This document shows, one piece after another, positions 35,546 through 43,332 of a stretch of DNA of 64,000 nt; positions within the stretch are counted from its first letter, which is position 1, and the number at the start of each line of letters is the position of its first letter. Origin of the DNA: Phaeobacter sp. CECT 5382 (GTDB lineage Bacteria; Pseudomonadota; Alphaproteobacteria; Rhodobacterales; Rhodobacteraceae); assembly GCF_001457775.1 (NCBI RefSeq), contig NZ_CYSG01000001.1:1-64000 (forward strand), read 5' to 3'. A program made the position numbers and the translations under genes. A model generated the notes under the pieces. It ran no database searches. It had not been told where the DNA came from and worked only from the letters and a program-made list of their open reading frames with translations.

Positions 35546-35884
35546 ATGAATTGGAACGACAAACTCGAGGGCACCCGTCAGGGATTGCGCAACCTGAACA
35601 AAGCAATCCCCGACACTGCCCAGGCCTTTGGGGCCCTGGGCAAGGCCGTCAAACAGGGGGGCGTGCTGGAGTTCAAACAAAAGGAATTCGTCGCTCTTGG
35701 TATCGCGGTGGCACTGCGCTGCGAAGACTGCATCGGCTTGCACGTCGAAGCGTTGATCCGTGCCGGGGCCAGCCGTGAAGAGGTCGCGGATGTGCTGGCC
35801 ATGTCGATCCAGATGGGTGGCGGCCCGGCGATGATGTATGCCGCCAAAGCCATGACCTGTTTTGATGATTTGACCGCAAAATAA
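35546..35884 (+). CDS. Carboxymuconolactone decarboxylase/AhpD-like protein
   Basis: A 112-residue helical protein with the CxxC redox site in CEDCIGLHV and the downstream EVADVLAMSIQMGG helix, typical of the AhpD-like branch of the family. It may act as a thiol-peroxidase partner or a small decarboxylase; the CxxC-x3-H motif favours redox. GAAGGA precedes the ATG. It ends facing the LysR gene. Confidence 0.88.
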   Translation: MNWNDKLEGTRQGLRNLNKAIPDTAQAFGALGKAVKQGGVLEFKQKEFVALGIAVALRCEDCIGLHVEALIRAGASREEVADVLAMSIQMGGGPAMMYAAKAMTCFDDLTAK

Positions 35885-35925
35885 CGGTTCAGCCCAGGCT
35901 CAATTCAGCTAACTTCAGGCCCACT

Positions 35926-36786
35926 TCACGGGCAACGCAGGCTGCGTAATCCCTGAAGCGCCTCTTCGATCTGAGACAAGATCGGCGATCCGGAATGATA
36001 GAGAGCCTTGCAGTCCAGCCACATCGGCGCGACCCCCGCGACCGGCTGCAAGCGCCCGTCCTGTAGTGCCTCTGCCACCATGGATCGTGGAAAAAACCCC
36101 ATGCCACCGCGTTTATGCAGGTAGCGCAGTGCCATACCGGCATTGCCCAGAACGATATGTTGGCGACTGCCTTTGGGGATCACCTCCTGCACCTGCCGGT
36201 CGTAATGCCGCCCAAAATCCAGATTGATGAACAAAGGCAGGTTCTGCCCCATCTGCGGCCCGGCCAGGTCCAGCAGTTGATCCGACACCAGTATCAGCTC
36301 CTCCGGGGGCAGATCCTCGACCTGCAGCCGTGTCCCATGCGGGGCCTCGGTAACGATGGCGAGATCCAGCAGTTGCTGTGTGACCGCCTCCCCCATGTTG
36401 AGCGCGTGATCATAGTTGAGTATGAACGGAAGTTTTCCCTTCTGCTCTTCGAGCCAGATCACTAGATCGACCAGCATCGCGTCCCACATAGACAGCTGCG
36501 CCCCTAGCCGTAGTGACAAACGGTCCTGCAACGGCGCGGCGCCACCGGATTTCAAAAAGGCCCAGGTACGCTGCATCTGTTCGGCATAGGGTCGAAACTG
36601 TCGCCCTGACGCCGTCAGCTGCGTGCCGCCCGGTCCACGATCAAACAGGCTGATGGAGAGTTCCTCTTCGAGCACCCTAATCCGGGCACTCACAGTTGTC
36701 TGGGTGACATTCAACGCCTCGGCGGCCGCGTGAAAGCTGCCGTCACGCGCAATGGCCAGAAAGGTATCAATGGCGTTCATCTGCAT
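35926..36786 (-). CDS. LysR-type transcriptional regulator
   Basis: A 286-residue regulator with an N-terminal winged helix-turn-helix (FLAIARDGSFHAAAEAL then TQTTVSARIRVLEEEL) and a C-terminal effector-binding domain. The ATG at 36786 is preceded by AGGA about ten bases away; 36780 is equally possible. Divergent from the HD-domain gene with about 100 bases between, the usual arrangement for a LysR protein controlling its neighbour. Ligand unknown. Confidence 0.92.
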   Translation of the reverse strand: MQMNAIDTFLAIARDGSFHAAAEALNVTQTTVSARIRVLEEELSISLFDRGPGGTQLTASGRQFRPYAEQMQRTWAFLKSGGAAPLQDRLSLRLGAQLSMWDAMLVDLVIWLEEQKGKLPFILNYDHALNMGEAVTQQLLDLAIVTEAPHGTRLQVEDLPPEELILVSDQLLDLAGPQMGQNLPLFINLDFGRHYDRQVQEVIPKGSRQHIVLGNAGMALRYLHKRGGMGFFPRSMVAEALQDGRLQPVAGVAPMWLDCKALYHSGSPILSQIEEALQGLRSLRCP

Positions 36787-36884
36787 GTGATGAATATCCT
36801 GCATCACACAGATCAAATCAATTCGTTTTGCCTATCATACGCGTTGCGCTAGCCAGACAAGACACCTCAACAGGAAACGCGCCC

Positions 36885-37478
36885 ATGCTCGACAAAAGTC
36901 ACAAACCCACCTGGACCAGTTTTGAACAGGCCGAAAAACCCGATTGGGATGCGGTCATGGCCTACGAAGAGGCCTTCAATGCCGCCCTTCCGGAGCGGAT
37001 GCTCGCCGCCATCCGCTCGCTGGACGAGGACTGGACCCCTTATCCGATCAACCGCTATCAACACTGCCTGCAAGCGGCAACGCGTGCTTATACCGATGGG
37101 GCTGATGAGGAGATCATCGTTGCTGCCCTGGTGCATGACATCGGCGATATCCTGTCTCCCTATAACCACGGAGAACTGGCGGCCGCGATGATGAAACCCT
37201 ATGTCAGCGAGCGCACCTGGTGGATCCTGAAACACCACTGTGTGTTCCAGGGATTTTACTACAATCACCATCTGGGCGGAGACCGCAATGCCCGCGACAA
37301 ATACCGCGACAGCCCCCACTGGGAGGCGTGCCGAAAATTCTGCCACGATTATGACCAATGCGCCTTTGACCCGGATTATCCGACCAAGCCACTGGAGTTC
37401 TTTGAACCTATCCTGCGTCGCGTTCTGTCGCGGGGAGAAGGACATATGGAGTTGAACGAAACCGCAAGCCCGTCATGA
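36885..37478 (+). CDS. HD-domain protein, possibly a PhnZ-like diiron oxygenase
   Basis: A 197-residue soluble protein. Metal-ligand-like residues are His60 (NRYQHCLQAA), His84-Asp85 (LVHDIGD), His95 (NHGEL), His118 (LKHHCV) and Asp162/Asp164 (FDPDYP). The H-HD-H-H-D spacing, particularly 24 residues from His60 to His84 and 23 from His95 to His118, resembles the mixed-valent diiron HD oxygenases (PhnZ, TmpB) rather than nucleotide phosphohydrolases. Start set by AGGAA eight bases upstream of 36885. Divergent LysR gene probably controls it. Substrate cannot be read from sequence; a plain phosphohydrolase is the main alternative. Confidence 0.7.
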   Translation: MLDKSHKPTWTSFEQAEKPDWDAVMAYEEAFNAALPERMLAAIRSLDEDWTPYPINRYQHCLQAATRAYTDGADEEIIVAALVHDIGDILSPYNHGELAAAMMKPYVSERTWWILKHHCVFQGFYYNHHLGGDRNARDKYRDSPHWEACRKFCHDYDQCAFDPDYPTKPLEFFEPILRRVLSRGEGHMELNETASPS

Positions 37479-37652
37479 GACCGTTTGAGCCGAACAGCTG
37501 GCCTCGCTCCAGACGTCGCTCCAGTCGGGCAGTGCTCTTGTGCCGGGCAGTCTTGCGGCCTCCTCAGGAACAGAAAAAGCAATTGAAGTCTGGCCTGTGC
37601 CCAACCTATGCAAGTTCAGTCTATGCCCCGGTCGGTCCTTGCTCAGGTCAGT

Positions 37653-38084
37653 CTAGGCCCAGGTCAGTTTTTGCCCGGAAAGGCAGGCGACCAGCGCATC
37701 AGGAGGCAATTGACCCAATTGCTCAAACAGGGTGAATCCATCAAAGCGGGAAATCAGCTCGGCGATTTTGTCTTCTTCGAACCGGATCAGCACGACTCCC
37801 TCGACACGCAAGGGGGTCGCCGCATCGGGGCCGGGTGATGTCATGACATAATGCGTCGACGTCCAGTCACCGTCTTGCAAGAAGCGCAGGATCTCGACCT
37901 TCAAGGGGCCAACGAGTTTGTGAATGACCTCCACCAGAAGCGGGAAGTCCCGGCGCGGAGCGAGCAATCCATCCAAAAGATCGCTATCCGTTAAAGATGG
38001 CGCAAGCATTTCGTCCAGGATTGCCATATTGCCCTTTTCCCAGGCCTCGACAAACCAGCGCTCAACAAGGTCACGTTTACTCAT
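37653..38084 (-). CDS. SnoaL-like/NTF2-fold protein
   Basis: A 143-residue protein with the SnoaL-like polyketide-cyclase pattern: N-terminal helices (LVERWFVEAWEKGNMAILDEMLAP) followed by beta strands with WTSTHYVMTSP and the ending IAELISRFDGFTLFEQLG. Such proteins are small-molecule enzymes or binding proteins with varied activities. ATG at 38084 is preferred over an upstream TTG. Single gene. Confidence 0.8.
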   Translation of the reverse strand: MSKRDLVERWFVEAWEKGNMAILDEMLAPSLTDSDLLDGLLAPRRDFPLLVEVIHKLVGPLKVEILRFLQDGDWTSTHYVMTSPGPDAATPLRVEGVVLIRFEEDKIAELISRFDGFTLFEQLGQLPPDALVACLSGQKLTWA

Positions 38085-38396
38085 GTTTGGTCTCAACTCA
38101 CACTACTGGGCAGAATCACAATTATGATACCCCTGCGTATATTGTGCACGATGCGACCACAAACCCCTATCTTGCCAAACCCTGACACTGACCCAGTCAC
38201 GAAAGCTTGAGTGCAGGTTTTGAATCGGCAAAGCCCCCTAGAGACGAGCTGTGTAGACCGCATACCCCTGCATGCATCCCTTTCTTGTCCCGTTCTTGTC
38301 TGGGAGCGAAGCCCATCTGTCGCTCCCCTGCTTGGCGACCCGCTAAAAATCGGCCATGCTCAGGCAGAGAAACAATAAAAACCACGGGAGAATTAC

Positions 38397-39362
38397 GTGT
38401 CTGAACATGGATATGCGGCGGGACGTCTCAATCTGCCATTCGTGGGAATTTCCACCTTTGGTAAATCTCAATACATCGCAGATTGGGATGCCATAGACGC
38501 CGATGTCGCCATCCTGGGGGCACCGTTTGATTTTGGCACCCAATGGCGGGCCGGCGCCCGTTTTGGCCCCCGCGCCGTCCGCGAGGCCTCAACCCTGTTC
38601 AGCTTTGGCCATGCCGGAGCCTATGATCACGAAGACGATGCCACCTATCTGGGCGCCGATATGAAAATGGTGGATATTGGCGACGCCGATATCATCCATA
38701 CCAAGACCGAAGAAAGCCACGCGAATATCGAATTCGGCGTCAAGAAAATCCTTGATGCGGGAGCTTTGCCGGTGACCATCGGCGGCGATCATTCGATCAA
38801 TATCCCCTGCATCAATGCCTTTGCCGAGGACTGTGCCCAAAACGGCCCGATCCATGTGGTGCAGATTGATGCCCATCTGGATTTTGTCGACGAACGCCAT
38901 GGAGTCACCCATGGCCATGGCAACCCGATGCGCCGCGCCATCGAAAAAGACTATGTTTCGGGCATGACCCAGCTTGGCATTCGCAATGTGTCCTCTACTG
39001 CCAAAGAAGGCTACGATGACGCCCGCACCCGTGGTTCAGACATCCTGTCGGTGCGCCAAGTGCGCAAACTGGGCACCGAGGCCGTGCTGGCCCGCATCCC
39101 CGAAGGCAGTCGCTACTATGTCACCATCGATATCGATGCCTTCTGCCCCTCCATTGCCTCAGGCACCGGCACGCCAAGCCATGGCGGGTTTCTTTATTAC
39201 GACGTATTGGAGATCTTGCAGGGGCTGAGCCAGCGTGGCGATGTGGTCGGCATTGACCTGGTGGAGGTGGCACCAGCCTATGACCCCAGCGAAAGCACGC
39301 AGGTTCTGGCCGCTCAGCTTCTACTCAACTTCATCGGCTTCATCTTTCACAATCGCAGCTGA
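38397..39362 (+). CDS. speB: Agmatinase-family ureohydrolase
   Basis: Hydrolyses agmatine, or a related guanidino compound, to urea and an amine. The 321-residue protein has the two-manganese site: His132 (GGDHSI), Asp158/His160/Asp162 (DAHLDF) and Asp245/Asp247 (TIDIDAFCPS). Starts by GTG at 38397 with GGGAG six bases upstream. The family also holds guanidinobutyrase and guanidinopropionase, so the exact substrate is open. Single gene facing an EnvZ-like kinase. Confidence 0.88.
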   Translation: MSEHGYAAGRLNLPFVGISTFGKSQYIADWDAIDADVAILGAPFDFGTQWRAGARFGPRAVREASTLFSFGHAGAYDHEDDATYLGADMKMVDIGDADIIHTKTEESHANIEFGVKKILDAGALPVTIGGDHSINIPCINAFAEDCAQNGPIHVVQIDAHLDFVDERHGVTHGHGNPMRRAIEKDYVSGMTQLGIRNVSSTAKEGYDDARTRGSDILSVRQVRKLGTEAVLARIPEGSRYYVTIDIDAFCPSIASGTGTPSHGGFLYYDVLEILQGLSQRGDVVGIDLVEVAPAYDPSESTQVLAAQLLLNFIGFIFHNRS

Positions 39363-39422
39363 CCACAGCGCGCCCCGCACTTTCGTGCCGCCTCTCTACT
39401 CTTGTGATAGAGGCGGCACGCC

Positions 39423-40742
39423 TCATCGGCCGATCACGATATCCGCCTGCAGGCCGCCAAGCTCTTCGCTTTTGCCGAGGCGCAGAGTCCCTCCATGGGC
39501 GCGGGCAATATCGGTGACAATGGCCAGACCCAGCCCCACACCAGAGCCAAGATCTTGGTTGCGCGCCGGATCCAGCCGCGAAAAGGGACGGATCGCATCG
39601 CCGCGCTGCGCGGCTGGAATTCCGGGGCCATCGTCTTCGACCCGGATCCTCAAAGACTTTTCCGTCAATGCCATGGAGACCCGGGCACGGGTGCCGTAGC
39701 GCACCGCATTTGACACCAGGTTTTCGACCGCACGCCGTATCGATTGCGCCCTGAGCGGCACTGTCCCGACGCCGCTCAGCTCTCCCAGCATCACGTCTTT
39801 GTTTTGGCGCCGCCAATCCTCGACCACGGCTGTGATCAGCGCCTGCGGGTCCACCGGTTCCGGTTCACCAGTTGAGGCACCACGCGAAAAATCAAGGAAC
39901 GCATCCAGCAGCGCCTGCATCTCGCTGACATCGCGCAGCATTGGTTCGGCCTCATCCTCGTCAATCATCGCCAAGCTCAGCTTGAGACGCGTCAGCGGCG
40001 TGCGCAGGTCATGGCTGACCCCTGACAGCATCAGGGTACGCTGCTCGATCTGGCGCTCAATGCGGGCACGCATATCCAGAAAGGCGCTGCCCGCGACCCG
40101 CACCTCTGTGGCGCCGCGCGGCGCATAGGGGACATTGCGCCCCCGCCCAAAGGCCTGAGCCGCATCCGCCAGTTTTTTGATCGGACGCAACTGGTTGCGC
40201 ATGTAGACAAAGGAAATCACGGTCATCAGGAAACCAAAAAACACCATGGTAACAATCAGCTGATGCGGTGCTGCCGCCGTAAGGCGCCGCCGGTCCAACC
40301 GCAATTCAAGAATCCCCGCAGCGGTGTCCAGATACAGCAAAAAGTCCCGATTTTCCGGAAACTTCACGGCTCGAAATTCGGCCAATTCCAACTGGAACTT
40401 GTCGCGGACCACACGCCCTGAAAACTCATCCCAGCGCAGCTCATCGCGCGGCGGCTGCGCCTCAGCAGGCAGGATTCGGGCCTGCATTGTCAGCGGCTCC
40501 AGCAACGGATCAATCCGCGCCAGATAGGCCAGCGGATCGGCTTCATCTGCGCCCAGTTGCTGCAACAGGGCGATTTCACGTAGCACAGTCGTGGTCATCT
40601 GCGTCGTGACATCTTCGAGGTCACGTTTGATAAAGACGATCGACACCACCAATTGCAGTGCAACGATTGGCATAACCAGGATCAATGCCGCACGGGCATA
40701 AAGGCTACGCGGGACATATTGTTTGAGCCATTGGAAGAACAT
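39423..40742 (-). CDS. EnvZ-type membrane histidine kinase
   Basis: A 439-residue sensor kinase: TM1 about 18-38, periplasmic loop of about 120 residues, TM2 about 162-181, HAMP, H-box with His244 (SGVSHDLRTPLTRLKLSL, EnvZ-like), and ATPase domain with N-box (NLVSNAVRYG), G1 (DDGPGIP) and G2 (GVGLGLAI). No response regulator lies next to it in this window, so it is an orphan here. Possible role in envelope or osmotic response by similarity only. Confidence 0.9.
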   Translation of the reverse strand: MFFQWLKQYVPRSLYARAALILVMPIVALQLVVSIVFIKRDLEDVTTQMTTTVLREIALLQQLGADEADPLAYLARIDPLLEPLTMQARILPAEAQPPRDELRWDEFSGRVVRDKFQLELAEFRAVKFPENRDFLLYLDTAAGILELRLDRRRLTAAAPHQLIVTMVFFGFLMTVISFVYMRNQLRPIKKLADAAQAFGRGRNVPYAPRGATEVRVAGSAFLDMRARIERQIEQRTLMLSGVSHDLRTPLTRLKLSLAMIDEDEAEPMLRDVSEMQALLDAFLDFSRGASTGEPEPVDPQALITAVVEDWRRQNKDVMLGELSGVGTVPLRAQSIRRAVENLVSNAVRYGTRARVSMALTEKSLRIRVEDDGPGIPAAQRGDAIRPFSRLDPARNQDLGSGVGLGLAIVTDIARAHGGTLRLGKSEELGGLQADIVIGR

Positions 40743-41078
40743 AGGTTAAGACTACAGCTGCAGTGCGACACTGTGAAGATGGAGGCTGACAACAGGTGAC
40801 AGCAATGCTGATGTGACCCTGAAATACATCAGGGACGTAAATCGGCACTGGCAGGGAAACTGGCGTAGTTCAGCGATACGAGTGCAGATCGGTGGTATCC
40901 GGCAGCGGATCACACCGAGGTTGGCGCAGGCCGCCTCTTCGCCCTGGTTCCGACCGTCGTTCTGCGGGCTTGCAGACCAGCCCGACAGATCGCAAACAAG
41001 CATTGAAAATGTTGCAGGCTAAATGTTGCAGGCCACAGGTCAGCAGAAAACAAGACGACAGAGACGAGGCGACAGCAG
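40743..41078. other. Regulatory-looking gap between kinase and MBL genes
   Basis: About 335 bases between divergent genes. It holds a perfect 6-bp dyad (CCCTGA/TCAGGG, 40817-40834, six-base spacer) that could be an operator, and an 11-base direct repeat (ATGTTGCAGGC) near 41009 and 41023. No gene recognised. Confidence 0.4.
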
Positions 41079-42008
41079 ATGAAGGCTCCTGATGATTTCA
41101 ATCCAGTCCCCGGACAGCCCGAGGAACTGGAACCCGGTGTGCGGCGCATTCTGGCACCCAACCCCTCTCCGATGACGTATCGCGGAACCAATACCTATCT
41201 GATCGGCACCGGGGATGTTGCGGTGATCGATCCCGGTCCAGACCTGCCCGCGCATCTGGAGGCCATCCTGGCCGCCATCGAACCTGGGCAGAGGATCAGC
41301 CATATCATCGTTACCCACAGCCATCTTGATCACTCCCCGCTGGCCAGGGCCCTGTCGCTGCGCTGTGGGGCGCCTGTCTATGGGTTTGGCCCGGCTACTG
41401 CCGGGCGCAGCCCTGCAATGCAGGACCTCGTGGACAAGGGTATGCAAGGGGGTGGTGAAGGAATTGACACTGATTTCATCCCGGACATATCCGTGCGCGA
41501 CGGCGAGATCCTGACGGGCGAAACCTGGAGCCTGGAGGTCATACACACCCCGGGCCATCTGGGGAACCACATTGCCCTCGGGCTGAATGACGCCTGTTTC
41601 ACCGCCGATCACGTGATGGGCTGGGCCAGCTCGCTGGTATCCCCCCCCGATGGCGATCTTACCGATTTCATGACCTCTTGTCAGCGCCTGCGCGACGGCT
41701 CTTGGCGTGTCTTCTATCCTGGCCACGGGGCCGCCGTGCTGGATCCTTCGGGCCGACTGGACTGGCTGATGGGGCACCGAAATGCCCGCGAGGCTGCAAT
41801 TCTCGAACGGCTGCAACACCAGCCTGCAACACCTGCGGAACTGGCCCGGGCTATCTACACCGAAACCCCACCTGCCTTGTTGGGCGCGGCTGAACGCAAC
41901 GTGCTTGCACATTTGGTCGATCTGGCGGGAAAGTCTATTGTGTCGCCAATTGGCGCCCTTACCCCGGAGGCAAAGTTCCGCCTCGGGACCCAGGCTGATT
42001 TTTCTTGA
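41079..42008 (+). CDS. Metallo-beta-lactamase fold hydrolase
   Basis: A 309-residue MBL protein with the metal-binding motif THSHLDH (His80, His82, Asp84, His85), further ligands in HTPGHLGNH, FTADH and FYPGHG, and a C-terminal winged-helix-like tail. It resembles the LACTB2/ribonuclease Z-like branch. Substrate unknown: RNA or a thioester are both possible. It ends 60 bases before tRNA-Asn. Confidence 0.85.
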   Translation: MKAPDDFNPVPGQPEELEPGVRRILAPNPSPMTYRGTNTYLIGTGDVAVIDPGPDLPAHLEAILAAIEPGQRISHIIVTHSHLDHSPLARALSLRCGAPVYGFGPATAGRSPAMQDLVDKGMQGGGEGIDTDFIPDISVRDGEILTGETWSLEVIHTPGHLGNHIALGLNDACFTADHVMGWASSLVSPPDGDLTDFMTSCQRLRDGSWRVFYPGHGAAVLDPSGRLDWLMGHRNAREAAILERLQHQPATPAELARAIYTETPPALLGAAERNVLAHLVDLAGKSIVSPIGALTPEAKFRLGTQADFS

Positions 42009-42067
42009 AAAATCTACATTTCCCCTCTGGACGTCTTCTGCCGCTCTGGCTATATCGCTCTCACCGT

Positions 42068-42142
42068 TCCGGCGTAGCTCAGCGGTAGAGCAGTTGACTG
42101 TTAATCAATTGGTCGTAGGTTCGATCCCTACCGCCGGAGCCA
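42068..42142 (+). tRNA. tRNA-Asn (anticodon GTT)
   Basis: Complete cloverleaf with acceptor stem TCCGGCG/CGCCGGA, D-arm (AGCTCAGCGGTAGAGC), anticodon GTT at 42100-42102 in the CTGTTAA loop, T-arm with GGTTCGATCC and encoded CCA at 42140-42142. A strong terminator follows within seven bases. Confidence 0.98.
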
Positions 42143-42148
42143 TAAAAA

Positions 42149-42180
42149 GCCACCAAGCTCAATAGCTTGGTGGCTTTTTT
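42149..42180 (+). terminator. Terminator of tRNA-Asn
   Basis: GCCACCAAGCT pairs perfectly with AGCTTGGTGGC (11 bp, four-base loop), flanked by A residues upstream and six T residues downstream. Confidence 0.95.
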
Positions 42181-42306
42181 GACTTTAATAGTCCTTCCGT
42201 GAGTTCAATAAGCCTAGCGGGATTTCATAGGATCACCCATTTGGCCGAGACTTGGCAGCACTTTCTTTCTAGCCAGCCAAACCTAGCAGAATGCGGTCTA
42301 AGGCTT

Positions 42307-43332
42307 TTATTCGATGGCCAGAACAAGGTGCGCAGGCGAAAGTGGCAAATCACCTGCATCTTCGGCCTGGATCAGTTCAATTTCCGGTCCCTGCAACGCT
42401 GAAAGCCGTCCGCCGCTGATCGCATAGAGAGCTGCCCCAACGCCCAGTCGCCCCTGCAGCACCGGATCATCAAACGGCACAGCGACTACTTTTCCACTTT
42501 GCAGCCCACGTCGAACAGAATGGCTGATGTAGGTGGCTATCATCTGAGGAAAGCCGCTGTCGCTGCGTGCCGCCAGCCCCATCGAAGCCTCGATAGCAGG
42601 AGCGCTGCCCACCAGATAGTCGAGGCCGGGTTGCAAACTCAGCGCTGTTTCCACTTCGCGCAATTGCTCGCGCAGCCCGGTATCGGCATGGCGCGTCACA
42701 ACTATTTCGACCGAAGAGCCAAGCAATCCGGCCCGTAACCCGCTTTCAAGCAAGGGCGACCAGCCGGAATCGACCGGCCCGGTGACAAATCCGACCGTGG
42801 TGGCCCGGGCTCCGCCCGGATGTCTTGCAGCCAGAAAATCCCCAATCACACGCCCCATTTGACGCCAATCCACGCCAATCGAGCCCGCCAGATCAGGCGA
42901 CTGCAACTCATTCACCAGCGCCAAGACCGGAACACGGGCCGCAGCATGTTTCACTGCCGCCAGAAGAACATCCGCCTCGGCTGAAATAGCGCCCAGCAAA
43001 ATGGCATCCACCCCCTGCGCAATGCAGGTTTCAAGCAGGCTCACCTGACGTTCCAGAGCGTGATAGCCGCCGGACTCATGGATGATCAGGGCGACCTGCC
43101 TGCGAGACGCCTCTTCCTGCAGGCCGTGTCCGACACTAAGCCAATATTCATCCTTGAAATGCGGGACGACTACACACAGCCGAACCTGACTGGACGGGGC
43201 AGAAGTCTGCTCCCTGTGAGGGTGCGGCCAGGGAGATTCATCACCGGTTTGCGCCTCGACCGCTAAAACAAGGGATGCAAAAACAAGGCAAGTGATTGCG
43301 AGCAAGCGCAAAACACCATAGCGTCGCGCCAT
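42307..43332 (-). CDS. torT: TMAO-sensing periplasmic protein TorT
   Basis: Periplasmic binding protein that detects trimethylamine N-oxide and passes the signal to TorS. The mature part is a sugar-binding-like fold ([21 protein letters not shown], then [18 protein letters not shown]). From the ATG at 43332 it has 341 residues and a standard signal peptide ([10 protein letters not shown] then [14 protein letters not shown]). That ATG has no ribosome-binding site. An in-frame ATG at 43380 has GGAGAGG six bases upstream and would add 16 residues, making it overlap the divergent torS by 50 bases. Identity rests on fold plus torS, torR and torA next door. Confidence 0.85.
   Translation of the reverse strand: MARRYGVLRLLAITCLVFASLVLAVEAQTGDESPWPHPHREQTSAPSSQVRLCVVVPHFKDEYWLSVGHGLQEEASRRQVALIIHESGGYHALERQVSLLETCIAQGVDAILLGAISAEADVLLAAVKHAAARVPVLALVNELQSPDLAGSIGVDWRQMGRVIGDFLAARHPGGARATTVGFVTGPVDSGWSPLLESGLRAGLLGSSVEIVVTRHADTGLREQLREVETALSLQPGLDYLVGSAPAIEASMGLAARSDSGFPQMIATYISHSVRRGLQSGKVVAVPFDDPVLQGRLGVGAALYAISGGRLSALQGPEIELIQAEDAGDLPLSPAHLVLAIE

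Noticed and set aside
42068-42306. tRNA-Asn as an integration site for the tor locus
   Set aside because: No repeated tRNA 3' end or integrase was seen on the far side of the tor genes.
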